DNA from: Hamadaea tsunoensis DSM 44101
Lineage (GTDB): Bacteria; Actinomycetota; Actinomycetes; Mycobacteriales; Micromonosporaceae
Length of the DNA: 40,834 nucleotides
Assembly (NCBI RefSeq): GCF_000428945.1
Contig: NZ_AUAX01000046.1
Coordinates: 1 to 40,834 of the forward strand
Direction: 5' to 3'
Shown here: piece by piece, positions 36,642 through 40,834 of the stretch
Layout: each line of letters opens with the position of its first letter
How positions within the stretch are numbered: the stretch's first letter is position 1
Notes under the pieces: generated by a model
Seen by the model: only the letters and a program-made list of their open reading frames with translations
Told to the model about the DNA's origin: nothing
Databases searched by the model: none
Translations under genes and position numbers: made by a program

Positions 36642-38615
36642 GTGAGCAGCGAAAACGGGCGTGTCTTGAACACCGCCGACTACCCCTACTATCGCGATGA
36701 TGCCGAGGTCTGGGCCGACCGGCTGCGCGCCCTGCGCGACGACCTCGGCATCACCGTGGTCACCTGCTACATCCCGTGGCGGCACCACCAGCCCGTGGCC
36801 GGCGAGGCGCCCGACTTCACGGGCCAGACGCATCCGAGCCGCAACGTGGTCGGCTTCCTGGAGCTGTGCCAGGCGGCGGGGCTCACGGTGATCGCGAAGC
36901 CGGGCCCGTTCATCCACGCCGAGACGACCTACGGCGGCCTGCCGGACTGGGTCGGCCCGATCGCGGACGAGCGCATCGAACCGCTGCTGGACTCGGCCGG
37001 GCAGCCCTCGCGGTGGGGCTGGGACCTGCCCGAGCACCCGTCCGGGCGGCCGCTGCCGGCGCCGTTCGGAGCAGTGTTCTCGGCGTACACGCGGGAATGG
37101 CTGGATGCGGTCGGGCGGCAGGTGCTCGACGGGCGGCTGTTCCCCGAGGGGCCGGTCGCGATGATCCAGATCGCCAACGAGGGCATCTACACCAACGGCG
37201 CCCGTGAGGTCACCGCCTTCGACTACAGCCCGTCGGGGCTCGCCTTCTACCGCGAGTGCCTCGCCGAGTGGTACGGGTCGGTGGACGCGTACAACCTGCG
37301 GCACGGGACGGGTTTCGGGTCCTGGTCCGACGTCGACGGGCCCCGGGCCTGGGATGCCAAGCACCCTCTCGTTTACGCCGACTGGGGCCGGTTCCACGAC
37401 GCGTACCTCGGCCGGGTCTATCGCATGTGGACGGACTGGGTCGGCGTCGACGTCCCGACGGTGGTGAACCTCAACCCGCCGACGATCAAGGAACTCGACG
37501 ACTGGCTGGCCCGCGTACGCCCGGCCGGCTGGGACCGCATCGACTACGGCTTCACCAACTGGATGGGCGTGGTCTCGACCGACCTGGACGCGCACGCCCG
37601 CTACGTGATCGCGGCCAAGCTCGCCCCCGGCCCGAACATGGAGGAGAACTGGGGCTTCTCCGAGCTCTACGACCGCGCGTACGCCGACGCGGCCACGAGT
37701 CACCACCAGACGCTGCTGGCGCTGGCCGCCGGGGCGACCGGATTCAACGTCTACACCGGCGTCGGCACCTCCGGCTGGCTGCGGGAGCTGGACGACCAGC
37801 ACACCGAGCCGTACCCGGACTGCTCGCCGATCGCCGAGGACGGCTCGGCCACGGTGAAGGCGCCGGTCGTGAAGGCGCTCGCGGACTTCTTCGCCCGGCA
37901 CGGCGACGAGTTCCTCGCCTGCGTCCCCGAGACCGGTGGCGCCTTCGGCCTCTACCGCCCGTACGCGGGGATCGCCGCCTGGTCGGCCGACCCGGACGTG
38001 CCGCAGTGCGGCCGGGTGCTGCGCGCGTACCACGAGCGGATGCGGTCGGCCGGACTCGACTACACGCTCGTCGATCTCGAAGCCGCCACGGCGGACGAAC
38101 TGGCGGCCGTCGAGCACCTGACCGTCCCCGGTGGAAATTTCATGGCCGAGGACGTGCAACGGAAACTGGCCGCGTACGCCACCGCCGGCGGGCTGCTCAC
38201 GATCGAGGGGCCGCTGCCGGAGACCGACGAACAGCTGCGGCCGTGCGCCCTGCTGGCCGGGATTCCGCTGGTCGCCGGCCCGACAGCCGAGCCGGGCGCC
38301 CGGGTCGTCGCCGGACACGCGGACGTCTACCGGCGTACGGGCGAGGGCGGCGTCGCGTACCTCACGGTTCTTGCCCAGAGTGACAACGACGGCCCGGTGC
38401 GGATCGCGGTCGAGGGCGAGGAGCTGGCCTTCACCCTGGCCCGCGGCGGCGCGGCGATCGTGCGGCTGGTCGACGGCGCGCTGGACGACGTCATAGTCAA
38501 GGGCACCAATTCGTTCCTGGACAGTGCCGAGGTCGCGGCGGTGACCCACCGGGGCACCATGATCAGCGCGACCGGACCCGGCGACCTGGTGATCATCGGC
38601 GGTCTACCGGGTTGA
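36642..38615 (+). CDS. GH35-type beta-galactosidase-like glycosidase
   Basis: The 657-residue protein has a TIM-barrel of the beta-galactosidase (GH35/GH42-like) clan. Near the N-terminus are VVTCYIPWRHHQP and VIAKPGPFIHAETTYGGLPD, typical of GH35. The acid/base glutamate is Glu180 in IQIANEG, and the nucleophile is Glu334 or Glu335 in MEENWG. The region from about 480 resembles a glutamine-amidotransferase-like trimerisation domain (YTLVDLEAATADELAAVEHL), as in GH42-type enzymes, and beta-strands end the protein. No signal peptide is present, so it is cytoplasmic and acts on imported oligosaccharides. GTG at 36642 follows GGGAG. It is monocistronic with its own promoter and a terminator. Confidence 0.82.
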   Translation: MSSENGRVLNTADYPYYRDDAEVWADRLRALRDDLGITVVTCYIPWRHHQPVAGEAPDFTGQTHPSRNVVGFLELCQAAGLTVIAKPGPFIHAETTYGGLPDWVGPIADERIEPLLDSAGQPSRWGWDLPEHPSGRPLPAPFGAVFSAYTREWLDAVGRQVLDGRLFPEGPVAMIQIANEGIYTNGAREVTAFDYSPSGLAFYRECLAEWYGSVDAYNLRHGTGFGSWSDVDGPRAWDAKHPLVYADWGRFHDAYLGRVYRMWTDWVGVDVPTVVNLNPPTIKELDDWLARVRPAGWDRIDYGFTNWMGVVSTDLDAHARYVIAAKLAPGPNMEENWGFSELYDRAYADAATSHHQTLLALAAGATGFNVYTGVGTSGWLRELDDQHTEPYPDCSPIAEDGSATVKAPVVKALADFFARHGDEFLACVPETGGAFGLYRPYAGIAAWSADPDVPQCGRVLRAYHERMRSAGLDYTLVDLEAATADELAAVEHLTVPGGNFMAEDVQRKLAAYATAGGLLTIEGPLPETDEQLRPCALLAGIPLVAGPTAEPGARVVAGHADVYRRTGEGGVAYLTVLAQSDNDGPVRIAVEGEELAFTLARGGAAIVRLVDGALDDVIVKGTNSFLDSAEVAAVTHRGTMISATGPGDLVIIGGLPG

Positions 38616-38622
38616 TTGTGAC

Positions 38623-38666
38623 GCGCGCCACGAGCTCCGCCCCGTTCGGCGGGGCTCTCGGCGCGC
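38623..38666 (+). terminator. Two-step hairpin terminator
   Basis: GCGCGCC and GGCGCGC (outer, 7 bp) enclose GAGCTCCGCC and GGCGGGGCTC (inner, 10 bp with one G-T pair) around a 6-nt loop. It begins 8 bp after the glycosidase stop codon and ends before the GtrA promoter. Confidence 0.8.
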
Positions 38667-38697
38667 ACGCCGATCACTGCGGAGATAGGCTGCCCCG

Positions 38698-39378
38698 GTG
38701 ACCGACGAACCCAAGGGATTGCGCAGCCGGGCCTCCAGCATGATCGGCCGCGTGCTGGCCAAGCTGCCGGAGCCGCTCCGCGCGAAGATCCTGCACCACC
38801 GTGAAGCGTTGAAGTTCCTCATCGTCGGCGGAACCTGCTTCATGATCACCGTAGTGATCAACTACGCGCTCAAGCTCACGATCCTGGGCGACAAACCGGT
38901 CACGGCGCTCACCATCGCCACGATCCTCGCGACCGTGGCCTCCTACGTCCTCAACCGCGAGTGGTCCTTCCGGACCCGCGGCGGCCGCGAACGCCACCAC
39001 GAAGCCGCGCTCTTCTTCGCGATCAGCGGCATCGGCGTCGTCCTCAACGACGTACCCATGTGGATCGCCCGCTACATGCTCGACATCCGCGTACCGGACG
39101 TGACCCGGTTCACCCAGGAGGTCAGCGACTTCGTCTCCGGCATCATCCTCGGCACGCTGCTGGCGATGGTGTTCCGGCTGTGGGCGTTCAAGAAGTGGGT
39201 CTTCCCGCACCAGGACGTCCGGCCCGCCGGCAACTCCACGGTCGCGGCCCACCTCACCGCGGGCACCAAGGGCCATCCGATCGTCGCGCCGACCGCGGCT
39301 AATCGCCGCAAATCCGGCAATCCTGGGCCTAAGGCTCCGTCCGGGAAGAAGGTCTCCTCCGGCAAGGGCCGGCGCTGA
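38698..39378 (+). CDS. GtrA-family membrane protein
   Basis: The 226-residue protein contains a GtrA domain with four membrane segments (ALKFLIVGGTCFMITVVINY; ALTIATILATVASYVLNREW; HHEAALFFAISGIGVVLNDV; IILGTLLAMVFRLWAFKKWV). A basic, flexible C-terminal tail (about 175-226) follows. GtrA proteins are thought to flip or shuttle lipid-linked sugars, for example in arabinogalactan or teichoic acid assembly. GTG at 38698 has TAGGCT (38686-38691) 6 nt upstream, again a leaderless pattern. The window's polyprenol-phosphate GT2 gene is 24 kb away. The gene ends at a repeat block. Confidence 0.9.
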   Translation: MTDEPKGLRSRASSMIGRVLAKLPEPLRAKILHHREALKFLIVGGTCFMITVVINYALKLTILGDKPVTALTIATILATVASYVLNREWSFRTRGGRERHHEAALFFAISGIGVVLNDVPMWIARYMLDIRVPDVTRFTQEVSDFVSGIILGTLLAMVFRLWAFKKWVFPHQDVRPAGNSTVAAHLTAGTKGHPIVAPTAANRRKSGNPGPKAPSGKKVSSGKGRR

Positions 39379-39397
39379 CTCGCCCCCTTCGCCCGTC

Positions 39398-39460
39398 CTT
39401 TGCCGCGACTGTCCAACTCCGGCTCGTCTGCCCCGGTCCGTCTGCCCCAGCCTGGTCGGC
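39398..39460. repeat. Diverged TIR core plus 15-bp-period sequence
   Basis: A variant of the terminal core (TTTGCCGCGACTGTCCAACT at 39399) begins 20 bp after gtrA. It is followed by degenerate 15-bp units leading into element B, mirroring the arrangement around element A. Confidence 0.65.
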
Positions 39461-40125
39461 TTTTGTCGCGACTGTCCGATATGGGCGCTCGGTGGCGGCC
39501 GGGGCGGTGATCGTTTACGGCTCAGGTGTAAAACGGCCGCCGAGTGCATGATCGTTTGCGGTTCTGGAGCATGCTGACCGCCTCCGGCTACACCTGATGC
39601 GTAAACGATCATGCGGACCGGGCCGGATTTACACCTCACCCGTAAACGATCAAGAGATCGGCGGCATCTGCCCACCTGGCGGAAGATTGTTCCCGCATCG
39701 CAGGCGACGGCCGGCGCCGGAACTGCTGGGCCGTGATCCACAGCGCCCGGGATGTACAAACCGCACCCTCGCCCAAGATCGAAAGCGGTTCGGTGTAGGA
39801 AATCGCCCCATAGCTACATCCCAGCCGTAGTGGATCGAGGGAGCGGGTCCGAAAACTACATCCCAGCCGCGAGCGATCACCGATAAGCCCACCCGCCCGA
39901 ACCCCGTATCGGACAGTCGGGACAAAGTCCGGGGGAGCCGACCGCGGGCCCGGCATGATCGCGGCAATCTCCTTGATCATGTAGCGCCATTCCGGCAAAA
40001 GAGCGCTCCCCTGCCGAAATGGCGCTACACGATCAAGGTCGACGGGTCCCCGTCGCCGGAATAGCGTTACATGATCAAAGAGTCGCGGCGTGCACCTCCG
40101 CCCATACTGGACAGTCGCGACAAAG
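39461..40125. mobile_element. 665-bp non-coding element with 25-bp terminal inverted repeats, copy B
   Basis: The ends 39461-39485 and 40101-40125 carry the TTTGTCGCGACTGTCCGATA core in opposite orientation; an internal copy is at 39903-39927. The whole segment is collinear with the reverse complement of 13771-14437 and has almost the same length. It includes GATCGTTTACGG/AGGTGTAAA half-sites (39509-39655), two ACATCCCAGCC motifs (about 39810-39870) and three half-sites related to GATCATGTAGCGCCATTCCG (39975-40080). No coding gene was found. Orientation is inverted relative to copy A. Confidence 0.75.
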
Positions 40126-40172
40126 TCCGACCGGGCCCAGCCGAACCAGCGCCCCCGCCCCCTGAAACCGGC

Positions 40173-40244
40173 GACGATCTTGCGCGAATGTTCGGGCAAT
40201 ACAGGCACTCCGGACGAAATTCGGGGCATTCGCGCAAGATCGTC
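40173..40244. repeat. 72-bp palindromic repeat, copy 4 of 4
   Basis: GACGATCTTGCGCGAATG (40173-40190) and its exact reverse complement (40227-40244) enclose a 36-nt loop almost identical to that of copy 2. It lies 32 bp beyond the 3' end of the edge gene and 47 bp from element B. Confidence 0.9.
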
Positions 40245-40276
40245 GAGGTTGATCGTGGAGTGTGGGTGGGAGGGGG

Positions 40277-40834
40277 TTACAGGTAGCGGACTGCTATGGA
40301 GGCGAAGACGTCGGCGTCGGTGTCCGGGCGGCAGAAGAGGTTGCGCAGGCCGATGGTCGCCGGGTCGTCGGGATCCAGTCCCGCCGAGAGGACGGACGAT
40401 CGCCAGCGGTCCGTGTCGGAACAGGCGTCGAGCAGTTCGGCGAGGATGATCCGCCGGGTCGACGCCTCTTCGCCGCGGTGCGCGCCGAGCGCGTCGAGCA
40501 GCCACGGCCAGCGGACCATGACCTCGACGAAGCGGGCCATCTCGATGCTGTGCCGTTCGATCGCGGTCAGGCTGCTGGACAGGAAGCCCGTGCGGTAGTC
40601 CAGCACCATGTAGAACCGCCACAGGTTGACGAACGCCTTGGTCTGCCGCGGGTTGCGGGCGGGCAGGGCGAGCACGGCGGTACGCAGCGCGCGGCGTACG
40701 GGGGCGAGGCTTTCGAGGTATTCGGCGAGTTGTACGCCCTGATCCTCGGGCCCGGCGACGGTCACCTCCTCGGTGGACGTGTCGATGTTGACGCCGCCGC
40801 CGCTGACGGAGGCCGCCGGCGGGACGGAGACACG
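40277..40834 (-). CDS. C-terminal part of a large protein, possibly a KAP-type P-loop NTPase
   Basis: The frame stays open from the stop at 40277 to the window edge, so at least 185 residues of a longer protein are present; the GTG at 40765 is internal. The visible part is helical: APVRRALRTAVLALPARNPR, QTKAFVNLWRFYMVLDYRTG, IERHSIEMARFVEVMVRWPW. The stretch NPRQTKAFVNLWRF resembles the NPRxxKRFxN motif that follows the NTPase core in KAP-family P-loop ATPases, some of which act in defence or membrane processes. The Walker motifs would be outside the window, so this assignment is tentative. Confidence 0.5.
   Translation of the reverse strand, partial: RVSVPPAASVSGGGVNIDTSTEEVTVAGPEDQGVQLAEYLESLAPVRRALRTAVLALPARNPRQTKAFVNLWRFYMVLDYRTGFLSSSLTAIERHSIEMARFVEVMVRWPWLLDALGAHRGEEASTRRIILAELLDACSDTDRWRSSVLSAGLDPDDPATIGLRNLFCRPDTDADVFASIAVRYL

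Overview
The window is high-GC DNA with GTG and TTG starts, leaderless-type promoters, GH76, GH16 and GH35 glycosidases, an NgcE-type sugar-binding lipoprotein and CU044_5270 and DUF6232 proteins. This points to an actinomycete. The dense use of GCGTAC/CGTACG suggests Micromonosporaceae (Actinoplanes-like); that placement is inference. No rRNA, tRNA, CRISPR array, phage genes or complete transposase gene is visible. Thirty-eight protein-coding genes can be supported.

Layout. 0.1-9.7 kb: housekeeping-like genes. These are a diacylglycerol-kinase-type lipid kinase and a PAP2 phosphatase (divergent); a minus-strand run of SDR protein, ECF sigma factor with a SnoaL-like tail and LigC-type DNA ligase; an APC amino-acid transporter, a CNNM/CorC membrane protein and a STAS protein; glutaminase and an AHSA1/SRPBCC protein separated by a 76-bp MITE-like palindrome. 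9.8-13.4 kb: metallophosphoesterase, a degenerate ATPase/GNAT/HTH protein, a small secreted Cys protein and a DUF6232 protein. 13.45-14.6 kb: repeats. 14.7-19.1 kb: polyprenol-phosphate mannosyltransferase-like GT2, secreted guanyl-type RNase, an ECF sigma/CU044_5270 pair and a secreted GH76 mannanase.

19.3-26.6 kb is the clearest functional unit, an amino-sugar locus. An N-acetylglucosamine-kinase-type gene diverges from an RpiR/MurR regulator, which is followed by a SIS-domain (UPF0309-like) protein, the ngcE-ngcF-ngcG importer for GlcNAc/diacetylchitobiose and a secreted GH16 enzyme with a CBM5/12 chitin-binding module. A strong promoter with an overlapping inverted repeat lies between the two directions. 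No transporter ATPase is present, so a shared MsiK-type ATPase elsewhere is expected.

26.6-40.8 kb: a repeat-bearing gap, a zinc-free L36 gene, fatty acid desaturase, fructosamine kinase, TIGR03089 and PhnB-like proteins, a membrane Ser/Thr kinase-like protein with FN3 repeats and substituted catalytic residues, DUF1295, an ArsR/VOC operon, a MarR/VOC divergent pair, a GH35-type beta-galactosidase, GtrA, a second repeat block, and a gene running off the right edge.

The most unusual feature is the intergenic repeat system. Two inverted copies of a 665-667 bp non-coding element (13771-14437 and 39461-40125) have near-identical 25-bp terminal inverted repeats and are collinear throughout. A partial third copy lies near 27.1 kb. 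Associated with them are four copies of a 72-bp palindrome with 16-18-bp arms (13557, 27237, 35584, 40173) and several 15-bp-period tandem arrays. These look like non-autonomous mobile or structured elements; I do not recognise them as a named family.
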